A DNA stretch of 64,000 nt, taken from assembly GCA_004026145.2 (NCBI GenBank), contig CP034986.1:14866304-14930303 (forward strand), read 5' to 3'. The notes below the pieces were generated by a model that had not been told where the DNA came from, ran no database searches, and saw only the letters and a list, made by a program, of their open reading frames with translations. The stretch comes from Takifugu bimaculatus (Eukaryota; Chordata; Actinopteri; Tetraodontiformes; Tetraodontidae). Both the position numbers and the translations under genes were made by a program. The first letter of the stretch is position 1, and each line of letters begins with the position of its first letter. This document shows, piece by piece, positions 1 through 14,345 of the stretch.

Positions 1-3000
1 GTCCGTTGTTGGTTTTGTTTAGCACTCGGAGGTCAGAATGGCTGCAAGCTTCGCACATTTATAACAAGTTTTTTTTCCCCCTGTTTTGTTTTATTTTATT
101 TTCGTGGCATGAACTCTTTTTTTATTTTTTTATTTTTTTTTTGCCAGGCGAGAATTTCCTGCTCATCCGCGCCGCTCGGGCCCCGTTAAATCGTAGCCAA
201 TTGATTTTGGGTGTGATGCAGCGCCTGCACTTAACAAGCCAAATGGGTTCAGTCTGTGTGTTAGTTTGTGTGTTGTGAAGATTAATCTCTTAATATATTC
301 CGCACACTCTTAATCTATACTATGCTGTGAGACCGAAGGAGGTGCTGGCATTTCTCCATCTCTTCCCAGTAACATATATTTATCCTCTTCACTACACAAT
401 CCTCTAGGCTGCTCAAATCCCCCAGGGGGTCCCAATGACATGCCTGCTAATGTGTGCTTTGGAAACGGAGTGCTATTGTATCCCCTAAATCTCACAAAGC
501 ACTGTATGATTTGCCCATTGTCGCTAAATCGCTTTGCTTGTGCCAAGTACTTGCATCTCACAGAGGCTTAATGCTTTGAGGGTTTCAGGGACAGCTTCGA
601 GTTCCTCTTTTGTTGATTTCAGGGAAAAGTGCCAAGACTGCCGCGCTGAATATTGTTTTGAGTATGGAGCGGGGAGGAGAAGAAGGGCCATTGCCAAGCG
701 ACTCCATTGAGCCCCATGAATGGGCCATTCATATTTAGGAGAATCACCCAGATGCCATATTGTTGGCTCAACAACGCTAAATATTCTCCAACAAGGATGG
801 GATTGTCGCAGGTTTTGGAGTTGCGCAAGTGTAGAAAAAGACGTTGGGAATTGGGGAGGAGTCGACACATTGGAGTCTCAGAAAGTGGTTGGTGGTAAAG
901 GTGCAACTGGGAGTAATGAAGACACAATACACTTATACATTCAGATAATGCACTGGATTTGTCATAAGAGTATTAGGAATGCAGCGTATGATTAGTTGTA
1001 CTTACTCCCTAAAGCCTTTAAACTCTAGGTTCTGTTCTAAGTCATGATACATTTTGTCAGGATTCAGAATGTGGAGGTTTTGTCTGAGGACATTCTGCTT
1101 CCGTCAGGTGTAGTGGGGGAGGACGGGTGAGGGCCTCGCAGTCGTCGAGTGGCATTTGGCCAATTACCAAACAACCTTGAGGCTGAAATTGTAAGCAACC
1201 TTACACCTGTACGCTGTCTCCTCGCAGCATCTCAGATGGGACTTAACAAAATGTCATTGTGGACTTTTATGTCATGTGTTCACCAAGTATTAATCATGGC
1301 TGGATCTGTGCCTGAGAGGCTGATCAAATTTATTGTTTGGCTGCACGGGACAGTAATGGGTGTTTAATTACTCAATAAAAGCCCTTTTATAGATTCCCAG
1401 GCCTCCTGTGTGTTGAGCAAATGGTATTGATCCATCTCTGGGCTGCAACATGATAGCCTGTGAAGGAGAATTAGAGCTGCTAGCCTGCTAGCGTTTTCTC
1501 ATTCATTAGCTGCATTAGCCAGAGGGTGGTTAAGACGTAGCATCATTTTTAATACCCGTGTCTCAAGGATTTCTGTGTCTGCTTCGTGTTGTAAGGCTCC
1601 CTGCAGCTTAGTTACACAAATATGGATTAGATATGGGCAGTGAATAACATTGATCACTGTTTCAACAGGGATCTCCAGAAGAGTCATTTTATTTTATTTA
1701 GACATTTCCCTCAGAGTGGTTTGTCAATGGCCTAATCACAGCATAATCCACAGGACTAAATCTGACAATGCCCTCAGCCAAGCCGTGAGCTGTATTAGTC
1801 AGACTACCATCTAGACTGCATGTTTAATCCCACCACTTCTCCACCTTGTAATCTCTATCTGACGGCTCCTCCTCCTCTTCTTGCTCCTTACAGACCTAAT
1901 TCTGGATCTCCATCCTGCTCACGTGGCAGGCAGAAGTCCGCCTAGAAATAAGCAAATGACACTGAGCTTTACGTCTCTGCTACCGCTCTCTGCATACGCG
2001 GCGTTGTCCACGGTGCTTCTTCAGCCTATTTACCTTCCATCCATCGCTCTTTTATGTTTCCAGCATGTTCCCGCCTTTGTGAAAAGCTCCATTTCTTGAT
2101 GGACAACGAAACCAGTGCAATATCTCCCATGATCTGTTCATTTCAAGTGAATGTGGCCTATTAGAGACGTGGCAGAGTCAGTTGGGTGGCTTTGTGAACA
2201 AAAAAAAGGCCTGCGAGGGACCATAAAAGAGTAATTGTCCAAAGTAGACCATACAGTTCCTTTGTAGATAAATGGATTTTCATGCTTATCAACGCGGACA
2301 TTGACATGAGTGAAAACTGTGGAGAATGCGGAATTATTCTCACTCCTGAGCCATACACACGAACAACTGTAGTTTTCGAGTGTGTGTGGTCTTTCATTGT
2401 CCTTGTGTAAGTTTTTCTATCTCAGGCTTACAGTTTGGAACAACATACTGTTAATTCCATACGGCCACCTGTATCCCTGTGGGAAAATGCTCCCTCTACT
2501 CTTGACATGTTTCATTTTACCAGGTTTAGAACATATATTCTTCATTTAATCTGGATTAATCTGATTTAAAAGAGTCCAATCTAAAAGCAAATGAGATTGT
2601 TTTTTCCTCACGTCCGTCGATCTCACCAGTAGATCTACCGTACTTCTGTCTAACTCATTAATTTTCTTGTCTGTTTGCGAACAAAATAAAAAGAAATTCT
2701 TGGTCGCTGTCTGGACGCTGGCGAGGCAGACAAAAGAATCACTTAAGATGAAACATATTTTTTACTCCTCATAAATGAACAGCGAAGCTCACAAAACCGA
2801 TCGTGTTCATTGCTTTGCTTTAATATCCCCACCAAAGTAATGACAGCGGAACCCTAATAGATTATTAGGATAGAATATATTACTGAAACCTACTATAGCT
2901 AAAACGGTCAGTTGGTTTTCTTTTTATTTACCGAAACATGATTGTGGAATATTACCATATTGCCTCACAAGTCTTGGCTGCTGCCCCCATCAGAACCGAT

Positions 3001-3099
3001 CAGCTGTCTTGGTCTGAACTTCACCTCAGGTTCTTTGAAGCCGTGCAGGGTTTTTATGGGGAACGATCTGTCCTATTTAAGACAACTAAGGGTTCCCCT

Positions 3100-3185
3100 C
3101 CTTTATCTTAGTGGCTGGGGAGCAACCTGCCATTCAGTGCCTTGTCCAAGGACACTTCCACATGCAGTCAGGAGGAAGGGGCCCT
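3100..3185 (+). repeat. Fragment resembling a common teleost interspersed repeat
   Basis: The stretch with TTCAGTGCCTTGTCCAAGG followed by ACACTTCCACATG closely resembles a sequence I remember as scattered through many fish genomes. The boundaries and family are uncertain and no target duplication was identified. Confidence 0.4.
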
Positions 3186-4479
3186 TAGATGGCTTATTCT
3201 TCCTTCTGAACTACCCCGTCAATGGAACATAACTTCCCTATTATCCAATGATGCCATGGAATACAGAGGATATATCAATACTGTGAATGCATAGGCATTC
3301 ACCTGAATCCCATTTGATCGGTCCGCGGGCCAATAGAGCCATTTGGAAGCAAATATCATTTATCTGTAATAAATAATAAAATAGATCCCAAGACACACAA
3401 ACCAGGTCCCTTGCTTCATGTTCTCCACCAAAGGGCGCCTGCATATGGATGCAATCATGCCGCCAGACATTAAACCCTGCTCTCGTTGCGCTGCCCGTGG
3501 GGCAAGGATGAGAAGCGACGTCTACTCGATGCAGAGCCAGTGATCTAGGTAATCTGCTCTGCTGGGGGACACTTCTATTGGTGCACAAATCAATTGGCTT
3601 CATGTCCGTGCCATTAGACTAACATGGCGCTGCCGAGGCACTGAGAGCGGTAAACAGACTATTTAATTCCCCTGGACATCGGCCAGGTGGACACTCCTCC
3701 TCCCGCTGCTTCTTCCTGATCCCTCAGTTTTATTATTTTCTTCCCTCCTCTCATTCTCTCGTCCTCTAACATTGACTCCACTTCAGTCAGTGCGGTTATT
3801 CTCGGTGGATGAGTGCTTACAGGAATGTTGCTCGGAGGGATTGCGTGTGTGTGCTTATATATATGTGTAAAAGATTTTTGGCCATTGAAGACGCGCTGTG
3901 TTCTGTCCTCCAGTACTGTGTCTATACTAAGTGATCCCTTGGGAGGCAGTACACACATCCAGCATCCCTCCCTGTCTGCTACATTTCTCCATGCACGCCT
4001 CGCTCCTGCTCCCTCTTTCTGCCTTTGTTTCTCTCTGTTTCACATTGCCTCTCCGTCTCTATTGCCCCCTCCTCCATTTTCTTTCCAGCTCCAGACAGAG
4101 GGAGCAGATTAGTACAGTAAAACAAGGGGGCTGCCTCAGAAACGAACGCACGCTTATATGAAATATGCAGATTTCCGGCCAGTGAGAAGTTTTCCACCAA
4201 GCAAAGCAACAGTCTGCTGTGGTTACCGCCGGTTTGCCAGCCTCGACGCTTATATATTGGCAGCAGTGAAGTAAATCCACTCCAGCAGCAAGTCTTTGGG
4301 TTACTGCATGGTAATTGAGCCGGCGTGACTTGACAGATGAGTGTTGGTGGCAGTATCACTGTTGTGTGTCTCATTTCCTGCTCACTGTTGCCGATTGACT
4401 GATAAGATAAGAGGCCCGTGGCTGCGTTCAAGAGCGTCGGCGAGCAGCTTGATGATCGGCAGCGCTGATTTGGCTGGAT

Positions 4480-4510
4480 GGGGGGTGGGGTGGGGGGGTG
4501 GGGGGGGTGG
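4480..4510 (+). other. G-quadruplex candidate
   Basis: Four runs of 4 to 7 or more G separated by single T residues, the classic intramolecular quadruplex pattern, lie in the noncoding region upstream of the fign exon. Confidence 0.6.
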
Positions 4511-5952
4511 AGCTTCGCCTCAAGTGCTCGCATGGACGCCGGGCCCCAAATCACAAAGGATAAATACTACACATTGTATTGATCAACATTTACTGCAGCA
4601 GCATTATTTGACAGCACTGATACAGTATAGAACTCTGCGTTGCACCGTTAGTTACCCGCGGGGGTAGACCGTTTTGCTGTTGCTAGGAGACGCTGGAACC
4701 CGTGGACACATCTGGTCAGCTGTTAGTACAAGTTGTTGACAGGGGCTCGAGCATCCGCGATGGTGCGATATTGTTTACAATATGAAATGGTCTATAGACT
4801 TAATGTCAGCCAGGTTTTGTGCCACTGCAGAGCTGCCGTCTGAGTGCTTGTTTTCACAACCAGGCAAGTAGGACTTTGACTGCAATAGAGTATAATCCTG
4901 GTGCGATTCCTAGTTAGGAGCCATGTGGCGGCAGCGAGAAAATCGTATCACTCATCGTTATTGCAGCATGACAACTTTGGAAAAAAATGGTCCTAACATC
5001 CTGGATCTGAGGCTACACGGTCAGCTCTTCAGTCCCTCGCTCCCTCTCCCTCCTGGGACCCCAATGTGGGAATGACATTCATCTTCTAGCAAGACAGCAA
5101 AGTCACTCCTCATCTTATGTCACAGCTTATCTCTTCAATAAATACTCCATGGCCTCGCTCCATGTCGAATAGTATCCCCCTCACCTGAACGCATCCTTGT
5201 CTTACACCGTAGGTTGAAGCCATTCACAATTCCCCCCTTAAATAATGTAATAAAAAAATCCCGTAAAGGGAAGCAAATGGATGCTCTACCGCAGAGTGGA
5301 AAGTTCCGAGAACGGGAAATTGAACATCATCTTCTAGAAATGGTTGTTTTTTTTATCCAGGTGACAAACAGGTACGGCTCTTGTGTTAGCCTGAGGGCTA
5401 AACATAAAGCTGCAATCATTTATTTAGGAAGAGTGAGAACAAGATTTTCTGTCTGCTGCTGCGGCTGCAGCTGGGAGAAATATCGCACTGAAAACATGCA
5501 TGAGGATCATTACGTTTCCAGCCCACTATATGCACTTCGATACGTTTATCAAGGTCTTGAGGTGCCCCCCCCCCCCACTTTATAGTATAGACAGAGGTAA
5601 TTAATTTGTCATTTTACATTTGCTTCATGACTTCAGTGCTTGGCTTTCCTGAGAACGCTCCGCATCTGCAGTTTAATGAAAGCAACAGTCAGTTGTCGTG
5701 CTTACTGGATACTGTTTCTGGCTTTAATTTATTGGTAAATAACTTGAACCATTTTTCGTTTTTTTATGACGCTCGTGCCCAACTGATAGTATTTGCCAGC
5801 CCGTTTGTCATGTTCAGCCCCTGAAATCGGCAGGTCGGCGGAGCCTGTTTTCTCAGTGCAGAGCTTTTGGTCGCCCGTGAACGTGATTACAGCTATTGAT
5901 CGACAGACAATGACACAATGTTGCTGGATGTCAGTTGAGGAGAGAGAATGCT

Positions 5953-5955
<3 letters not shown>

Positions 5956-5986
<31 letters not shown>
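5956..5986. repeat. (GT)n microsatellite
   Basis: An uninterrupted GT array of about 31 bases. Confidence 0.97.
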
Positions 5987-5989
<3 letters not shown>

Positions 5990-6087
5990 ATCTGCAGGAG
6001 AAAGGAAAGGCAGTTTGTGTGTCCATATGTTCGTGTGTGTTTTGGTCCATATGCTGGCTTCTGAGCATGCACACACACCCCCTGTCT

Positions 6088-6137
6088 GTGCACACACTCG
6101 TGCGCGCGCGTGTGTGTTGTGTGTGTGTGTGTGCATG
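6088..6137. repeat. Alternating purine-pyrimidine tract (CA / GCGCGC / GT)
   Basis: A CACACA stretch, a GCGCGCGC core and GT repeats are contiguous. This is a good Z-DNA candidate about 100 bases from the previous GT array. Confidence 0.85.
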
Positions 6138-8298
6138 TCAAAAACTCAGATCCACTGTGGTAATGTGAGATCAGACGTAGCCTGTTAGCCGGAGCCTTAC
6201 ATCTGCTGTCATCCACTCGCTCTAACTCTGTTAAGGACGTTATTGATTGCTCATTATTACCCCGTTCTCTGAAAGATGAGCGTCCCCTATGATCACATTA
6301 AATCACTCCTCTGTCCAATTCTCCTGAGATGCCTTCTGCTCATCGGTGCCCATCAAATTTCTCCTCCGAGATCTGATATCAAGCCGCCTGACGTGTTTTA
6401 TTGCCTCTGGTTCTCACCGCGTCTTGTTTGATTTACTCCAAATAACTGTCTACTTTCTTTTTTTTTTTTTAACGGATGCGGTTTAGCTAATTGATGTCTT
6501 AAGTCTGTGTAATGGAAATAAGCAAACATGGATGAGCAACATTTGAAATTCTGATTTGTTTTTATTAGATGCTTCTTGTTTTCATGTTAACTTTGTGATC
6601 CGTGTTTATTGACTTGATAGGAAACTAGAAGGGCTGACAAGAGAGTCATAATATGTACTTTATTTTTCAGTGTGGGACTATTTTAGTTCTGCTCTATTTG
6701 TTTTCCCTTTTTCTTCCCCTAGCCAATGAAAACGCCGTTATAAAAGGGCTGTTTGAACGATTGTGTCAAACTCCTATTGAAAACCTACAAATACGTAATT
6801 GTCCTTAGCCTACACAAACCTCTGCAAGGCTAGCCTTTCAAGTTCCCTGACCTTTCGCGTTCCTCGTGTTGTCATTTTTGCTGACGATAAGCAGTTGTTG
6901 AAGGTGTCACGCGTCACGCCAGCCCCCGTAAAGTTGGCGACTGTTGGAATCCAGCCCTCAGTGAGAGGCCATCTCATAGGCCCCTGCCATTCCCATGAAT
7001 AATGCAGAGCTATCGACTGTGTCAGTCGAGCACGAGGAGACGCGGCAGCAGCCAGCTTGATATTCAGCTGCTGAAGTTGACTGGATGCCCTCACTTTGAG
7101 ACAAACTGCTTGCAGACTGCTCTGACTGGAACAGACAGGAGCTGCATCTGCTCATATCAGATGATGTGTGGAGGTAGTTGGAGTCCCAAGGAGGGTCTGC
7201 AGTTTCTGTTTGAGTGGGCAGCGAGGCAAGCTTTTACAAATATCTGCAGTTTTATCACTCCGGATCCTCCGCTCCGCCGAGTAATTGTCTGGGTATGCGC
7301 GTCCGCCAGCCCAGCAGCCTGCCGAGCGCTCCAGTGAGAATCTCCTGCCCCCTCGACAAGAACATTTCAGTCTCAATGCCACCAATCAATAAGCATATCG
7401 ATCCAATGTTTGACTGTTTAGACAACCTGTGCGAATTCCAGCATAACACGAGTCACGATGGATTTAAAGATGTGCATGTTGGCGCACTGTCATACCTGAG
7501 TGCTTGTTTCTGCAAACACCTTAGGGAAGCCCGATACAGCGGCTCATCCAGGCTTCCCTCAGATTTGCTCTCTAATACTCCGTGACCTAAGACGACATCC
7601 TGCAATCTGACTCTGCATAAGGTTTGGAGTCAAACTGTTTGTGTTCTTACCAATTTATAGACCCGAATCATGTATTTTGATAATGTTAAATCACCTTCAG
7701 GATGTCTGGTTTAAAAACACTCAACAAGGAGCAGAGTTGCTCACATTACTTGTGTACAAGGGCAAACAAGAAAACCCCACAGATCCTGCCAGAATCGGCA
7801 GCAAAGTGTGCAGGATTTTACACTTCAAACATGCACAGCAGACAATCCTGCAGGTTCGCAGGCTGGTGATAGAGGTTATCCCAACCAGGGCCTCTTCAGT
7901 AATCCACACACACCCCACAGGTGCATGCGCACACACCCTTGCACGTGCGGTCCTGATGGGGAGAGTTAATCTCCGCCAACTGCTGTTGAACTCTAATCTG
8001 CCGCTCTTGCCAAATGTGCGGTATGCTGCAAATCTCACAGTACACATGTTGCCTCTCCCGACTGATTATTGAAGTATTCTGTTCCTTTGTTGTTCAATGG
8101 AACAAAAAAGAAAATATCTTTTTTATTTTTCAACAGTTGGTAATCCTCCTCCTTTTAAATGTGGAGACTCTCCAGGATCCTATAAAACTGAAAATAGCCA
8201 GTGTTTGCAGTGTAGTTAGTAATTGGCATTAAGTCAGCTGTTGTCAAAATCAACACACTATGGAGCTGTGGTCCAGTCTTCTGTCTGACAGAGCACAA

Positions 8299-8346
8299 CA
8301 CACACACACACACACACACACACACGCCCACACACACACACACACA
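8299..8346. repeat. (CA)n microsatellite with one interruption
   Basis: A CA array interrupted by GCC at about 8326-8328. Confidence 0.95.
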
Positions 8347-9942
8347 ACACGGCAGACAGACATAATGCATCCACAGATGGTGACACTCCGGCAGTCACTC
8401 CTGGGCTGTCTGTCTATGTGCCAGTGACGATTACGCACACACAAACGGCTGCGCATACACACCCAGACATATGCACACACATACACACGGCCCGGCGGCG
8501 ACAAACACGGTGATGCATCATTGAGCATCGGCTGGTTTTTCCTCTAACTGCTGAGGGGAAATCAGTGTGGTGTTAAGTAACCATTCATGTGGAGCCGAGA
8601 CCACACACAAACAAACATCGCACCTACACTTCTAAAAATACCAACTACCACCGAAGAATATATAATATAGAAAAACACAAAAGTTTCCCGGTGGATACTC
8701 TGATTTATTTTATTTTTTTTCCTCAACCGGCCACACTGCTATTACACTCACTATTTAATCCCTATGACAAATACATCTGATGTGCTTTCAAACACTTGCT
8801 TGCTTTGTGTTCTAGTGTGTTCATTTGTTGATGCATTGTTAATATCTCCACTTTGGACCGGAGTGTGCAGTGTAGGTAATCGCCCACTCCCGGTCCGCCG
8901 CACCGCTGTTTGTGATGCGCATCTTCCTGAGGATTGTATTTGAATAATGAGGGGGGCTGGAGCGTTCTCCTGTGCAGAGTGTCTCCGTGCTGCTGCACTA
9001 AATGACCTCTGAATAGTTGTTTTGGATTAGCCATCAAAGTCTTCTCTCGAAGTGGCCAATAGATAGGTACTTCCAGAAATGAGTCACTTGAAAATGATCA
9101 TCGCCGTCGTTGCCATATAAGATAATGGATAACCATTACACTCCATTTTCCCCCAGCTTCTCACCCACACAACGCCTGCTCTTGAAATATGATGCATCCA
9201 CTGTGCTTAGTGAGCACTTAATGTCCAAAAGCACCGTGTTTGTTGAGATTTACAACCGCGCCTGCAGGAGGGGGGCGCAAGAAAAAGTGTGTTGTCGAGG
9301 TATAATGCTGTTCACTCAATAATTATCTCATTTTATTTACGAAGACAGACAGCTTTAGACGAGGTTAGAGGCGTCCTCTCTATTATCTCCACCTGCCACC
9401 CCTCTACTGCAACCCCTGTCTCCTCCCAGCCCGGCCCTAAATGACGTCCTTCACGTCGAGGACTTTCGAAAGTTTCCATCGAGCAGCAAAGGGGGAGAAG
9501 TGTTCTTATGCCTGCTTGTATGGAGGGAGCACAGGGGAGGGAAAAAAAGGAGAGAAAAACAGTTATAGCACAGCTCTCTTTGCATTTGTAGCAGGATCGA
9601 TGTAATTTCTGAAAGGATTAGGCCTCCTCTCAGAAATCCATTTTAATTACTGAACACACAGGTAAACAAAGCGGTGGTGGTTCGCAGGTATAGATCTGGG
9701 CGTCGGAGGAGTATTGATAGCATGTGGCCCCATGTTAACCCCGGGGCCACTCAAAGATCCTGTCGACTGGCCCTCGGGTAGAGGCACATCAGCCTCAGAC
9801 TGTTGCTGTTCACAGACCCTGCAGGACCACAAGTTATTAACTTTGCTTTGAAAATGTGAGTTATATGACAAAAATATTGCAATTTGGGGGGCTACTATTC
9901 GTTACAAACCATAATATGGAAATAAAACCGGGGAAGCAAAAT

Positions 9943-9945
<3 letters not shown>

Positions 9946-9976
<31 letters not shown>
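9946..9976. repeat. (CA)n microsatellite
   Basis: An uninterrupted CA array of 31 bases. Confidence 0.97.
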
Positions 9977-9978
<2 letters not shown>

Positions 9979-11716
9979 AGCTCTTGCGCTTCTCACCAGC
10001 CTGTCATATAAATTACAGAATTATGAATAACATGTCCATTTTTGGGTGGAAATTACAGCAATATAACATTAACATGTTTTAACATTTAAAAACCTTTACA
10101 ATATACAGAAAGACTTTGTAGCTCTAAAATATAATATAAGCTGTTAAATTAACAATTTGAAAACATTGTCTAGGACTGTTATGAATTACTCTAGAAGTAA
10201 AAGTTAATTATTATTTAGGTGGGAATTAATTGTGATGCAAAAGGGTTTTTTTATATATAAATTAGCATGTTGTTAATAAGTGTTAACATTTCAATAAGGT
10301 TAATCGAATTAATTTTGTCATAAACATTTTAAGATGAAAGTATACCACATAAATATTACGAGCCCTATTGTAACCCCTTATATTACATCATGGCTGTTAC
10401 TAATGGTCTTCCGGTTTATTATTTCCATATGTTCCCGTTAGAAGACATCAGTAAAAGGCACAACGGAGCACCGAGGCGGTTTATCCTCCAGTCTCAGATG
10501 TTATTTTCATTTTCTGTGTGCTTTTATTTAAAACAGCAGCCAAAGTTTGTGTCGGATCCCACTTTACTTCCCATCCTGTGTCATTGAGGAGTCACCTGCA
10601 TGTTTCTTCCTTGCAGATGTGTTCGCCGGTGCTCCCTGGCACACCGCCGGTCAGCGTCTTTACAGATGTTTTATTCACCAGATAAGAATAATCTGTTTCT
10701 GATATGTGTGTCCTGCTTTCCTGTGACCGTGTGTGCGTGTCCGCGTGTGCGCGTGTGTGCGCTATGCTACCTTTGAGCAAGAAACCCCACGTCGAGCCGG
10801 GTGATTAGGCACGCTGTGCTAGTCACAGGAAATGGAGTAGCTGACGGACAGGCCGAGTGCATTATAGATGAACGCGTTAGTGGCTCTGAGCCCCCGCCGA
10901 ATATCTCTCAATTTCCTCTCTGAATGACAAAAGAAGCCACGCACAATTTCCTTGATCCGGAGCATTTGTTTAACTGCGCCCTACCCATTTAACCCACCCA
11001 TTCAATAGTCTGTCTGGTAAAAGGAAATTTAGACAGTGTCAATTTATACAGCTCTAAGGAAGATCTGATACCTGCAGGCACGGGGGGACGATGATACGCC
11101 TCTGGAATCTAGGAAGAGATTTATAGCCGCTTACTCAGATTTCTACTGGGAGCTAAATTTGGAGGCATTATTAAATAAACCCTAATATTTGTAACGCTTT
11201 TTCAAATTTAAAAAGCACAGAGACGCACCGAATTCAAAGGTTTTTTTTATGTCGGAAAGCGCGCAAAACTTCTCGTGAGGTCAGAGATCGCAGATTACAA
11301 TGAATATTTGATTTTTTTGATTTTTTTTTTTTTTTTAAAGACGCTGCCTTTTGTCAAATATCCTTATATCACAGCTCGGAGCTGTCATCTTTACAGTTAT
11401 CTACTCCCCTCCCCGCATCGCCTTTGAGTTAGTGACAGCTCATCTCTCCCGGTCACTGCTCGCTGTCTAGACTTTGAACTTGTTCTGTTTACTTCCTTAT
11501 CTGTTGTTGTTGTTGATGTTGCTTTTGCGGCAGACTAGTCGTCGTAATGGCAGGCTGCAGCTGTGCTTCAATAGTTGCCTTCAAAGACTCGCATTTCGGC
11601 TGGGTGGTTGTTTTCTGATCGGAAAGTCTGGCGTGCTGTCTTATTACTGACTTGACTCCGATAAAGGTTTAATCTAGTCAGTTCGGAGGAGAGGATGCAT
11701 TTAAGATGAGTGGAGA

Positions 11717-11739
11717 GTGTGTGTGTGTGTGTGTGTGTG
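11717..11739. repeat. (GT)n microsatellite
   Basis: A short GT array of about 23 bases. Confidence 0.93.
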
Positions 11740-12357
11740 AGACACCGCTCATGACTAATTTCATAATTAATTGCCTTTTAGAGGACCTAATCACATTATT
11801 TGACTCTACTGTAGGTTGTGTGCCAGTACAGTGTAGCCTGTGGCTTAGACACAGTGTGGTGGGCTCATTAACAAGGTGGTCCAGAGGTTGTCCTACACAC
11901 ACAAGGCTTGGGAGCACCACAGTCCCGACACACTCCTAAAACAATAGCTGCATACCCACCCCACCCCGCACATCCTGTTTTATCCTGCTTGAATGTGCAG
12001 CGCTTTAGAGGTTAAAATATGCCCCGTGGTCTCTTTGATAAGGATTTGAGCAACTGGCTGGTTAGAATCCCCCAGTGGTGAGTGGAAAACGGCTTGTTTT
12101 CTTTTTTTTCCTGCGGAAGTTATTACATGGCACACAGCTTCGGTTCTTCCTGCACCACAGTCAGAGACAGATTTTCTTTTTCTTTTCTTTTTTTTTTTAG
12201 AATGTGACATGTTAGTTTGTTTTTGAAGATTTTTGCTGTTTATGTTGGCGAGATGAAAAAGGGCGCTCACATTTGCATGGCCTGTCTGCGATTCTGTGTG
12301 TGCAGGCAGGCATGTCGGTGTCGACGTGTGTGTCTTCTCCTCACACACATACACGTT

Positions 12358-12360
<3 letters not shown>

Positions 12361-12388
<28 letters not shown>
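12361..12388. repeat. (CA)n microsatellite
   Basis: An uninterrupted CA array of 28 bases. Confidence 0.95.
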
Positions 12389-12391
<3 letters not shown>

Positions 12392-14209
12392 CTTAATTAT
12401 GACGTTACCAAAATGGGCAGTTTGCTCTGACACCCCGCTTGCAGACTCACACAGCAGACAGACTTAAAAGAGCTCATTAGCTGTCTCTAAAGAGCTGTTT
12501 ACTGCACATACACACATGCACGGTAATAGGCAGCTCTGTTGATGCAGATGGACGCCAAGTGTAATGAGAATGATTAGACTTCTCTATGTGGAGGCTGGAC
12601 GAGGGAGGGGATGTAGGGGGGTTAAAAATCACTGGCAGACTTGACGCTTCAGAAGGTGAGGAAGATTTTCTGTTGCGTGTTGTTTCAGCTGAGTGCACTG
12701 TCTCTCTCCCTCCCCCGTTCCCCCTTCTCTCTGCAACACAAACACGTGTAAATGCACTACAAGGCCTCGCAAACCCATGAACGCTGGTGGAAGGGGATGA
12801 AATAAAGGGACGCCGTGCCGTGCTGGCAGGTGCTTTAATTAGGAAAAGAGAAATAGATGAAGAAACAAAGTTTAGCCACCTAAACATGTCTTCCTGCAGT
12901 CTTTGAGCCTCTGCATGTTCCAAAAAGAAAAAGGAATTTCTGTGCTTTGGTGGGGGAGGTTGTAAATAAACAGCTGTAATCCAAAAAATGCAATTGGGTC
13001 GGCTTTTTGTGCTCATTTTTGACAGCCTTGCTTTTGACTTTGACAATGACTTCATGGCCTTTAAAGTGAAGAAAGGAGCAAACAAACCCAACTACCTTGA
13101 AATGTTTCTGTGGGCTCCGCCTCTCCTGCTACAGCACATTAGTGACTTTGCTTTACTCATTGCCCTTGGTTTACATCACATTAAATTAGATGATACACAG
13201 CGAATGAGTTTAAAGTCAATCCTCCTCTGGCTCTTTCATATGTTTTGGAGAAGGAGCAGCAAGTTCAAAGTGCTCAGTTCAAAGCATCTGTCCTCATTTG
13301 AATAACGTAGAGTAATCGCTATTACCTTATTTAAATAGTGCAAGTTATCATTTGGCCTTCATTTGCATTGCTGGGGTAATCACTGCGTCTCTGCATTAAC
13401 CTCATTATAGAAGAGATGAAAGCCCTGATGGAGTCTGACACGCTCTTTTTTATATGTTATCTTTATTATGATGGAATTAGAAAGATTCATGTTTCTGTAA
13501 ATGGAGGACATATCAGAGTTTGATGGAGTGGCTTTGCCATATTATTGTGTGCTTAGATACCCTTTAAATCAGTCAATGCACAATTTAAACAATCTAGCCT
13601 TTGTTATAATAAGAAAACAAGCTAGGAAAATGTATTTATTTTTAAAGTTTAAATATTCTGACTCAGTATTTACTGCCTTGCTCCATAAATCACTCCATGC
13701 ACCTGCTCTGTATAAAAATTGAGACTTGTGTTTATTGCAAGCCAAGGTCAAGTGCTTGACAACATGTTTGTATGACGGTTCAGGCCACAAGATAAGATAT
13801 ATAAGATTCAAGATTGAATGTCATTAAAAAGCAGCTGGAAATGGAGATTTGTGTGGTATTGTCAAGAGGTGAGGTGAATCACTGAGGCATGAAAGGCCTG
13901 TGCATAGCAAATCCAAGAGACTAGACTGTGAATGGCTGCTTGGGCGCGCAGCTTCAGTGTCAGATTAGCGCAGGCTGGAGTCTGGATTAACAGGAGGAGG
14001 CATTTTCTCCTGTTTGGGGGAGTGCCGCAATCTGGTTATAAAAGCTCAAGCCATCAAACATGTAGCTTGTTATATTTACACACAGTGGCCTGTTCTGTCG
14101 ACTGCTTCACTTAATTTTTTGCCCCTTCCTCTTCATGGTATCCATCATATGGTGTCCTCTGATAAAGGACGCTCCCTGCAAATAGGAAACTTTCTCCACT
14201 TTTTTGTCT

Positions 14210-14345
14210 GAGCAGTTTTCCGCTCACTGAGACGGGATTGTGACAGACTTGCCAGCCCCTGCTAGACTCCCCTCGGCTAAAATGTTGTAAATTAACACAA
14301 TTAGCAGATCACCATTCTGCTAATTAGCCACTGACGTCTGCCGGG
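14210..14345. promoter_or_regulatory. Candidate regulatory block with palindromic homeodomain sites
   Basis: ATTAGCAG (14300-14307) and CTGCTAAT (14317-14324) form an 8-bp perfect inverted repeat with a 9-base spacer, next to further TAATTAGC and AATTAAC words. Function is inferred. Confidence 0.25.

Noticed and set aside
988..1011. ATG-ATT-AGT start resembling the expected first residues of fign
   Set aside because: Only the first three residues fit; the rest diverges and there is no donor at the required place.
3979..4554. 191-codon minus-strand ORF
   Set aside because: Composition is driven by the G-rich cluster and C/T tracts; no domain.
12477..13091. 204-codon minus-strand ORF
   Set aside because: Ser/Pro-rich low-complexity translation of pyrimidine-rich DNA with no family resemblance.
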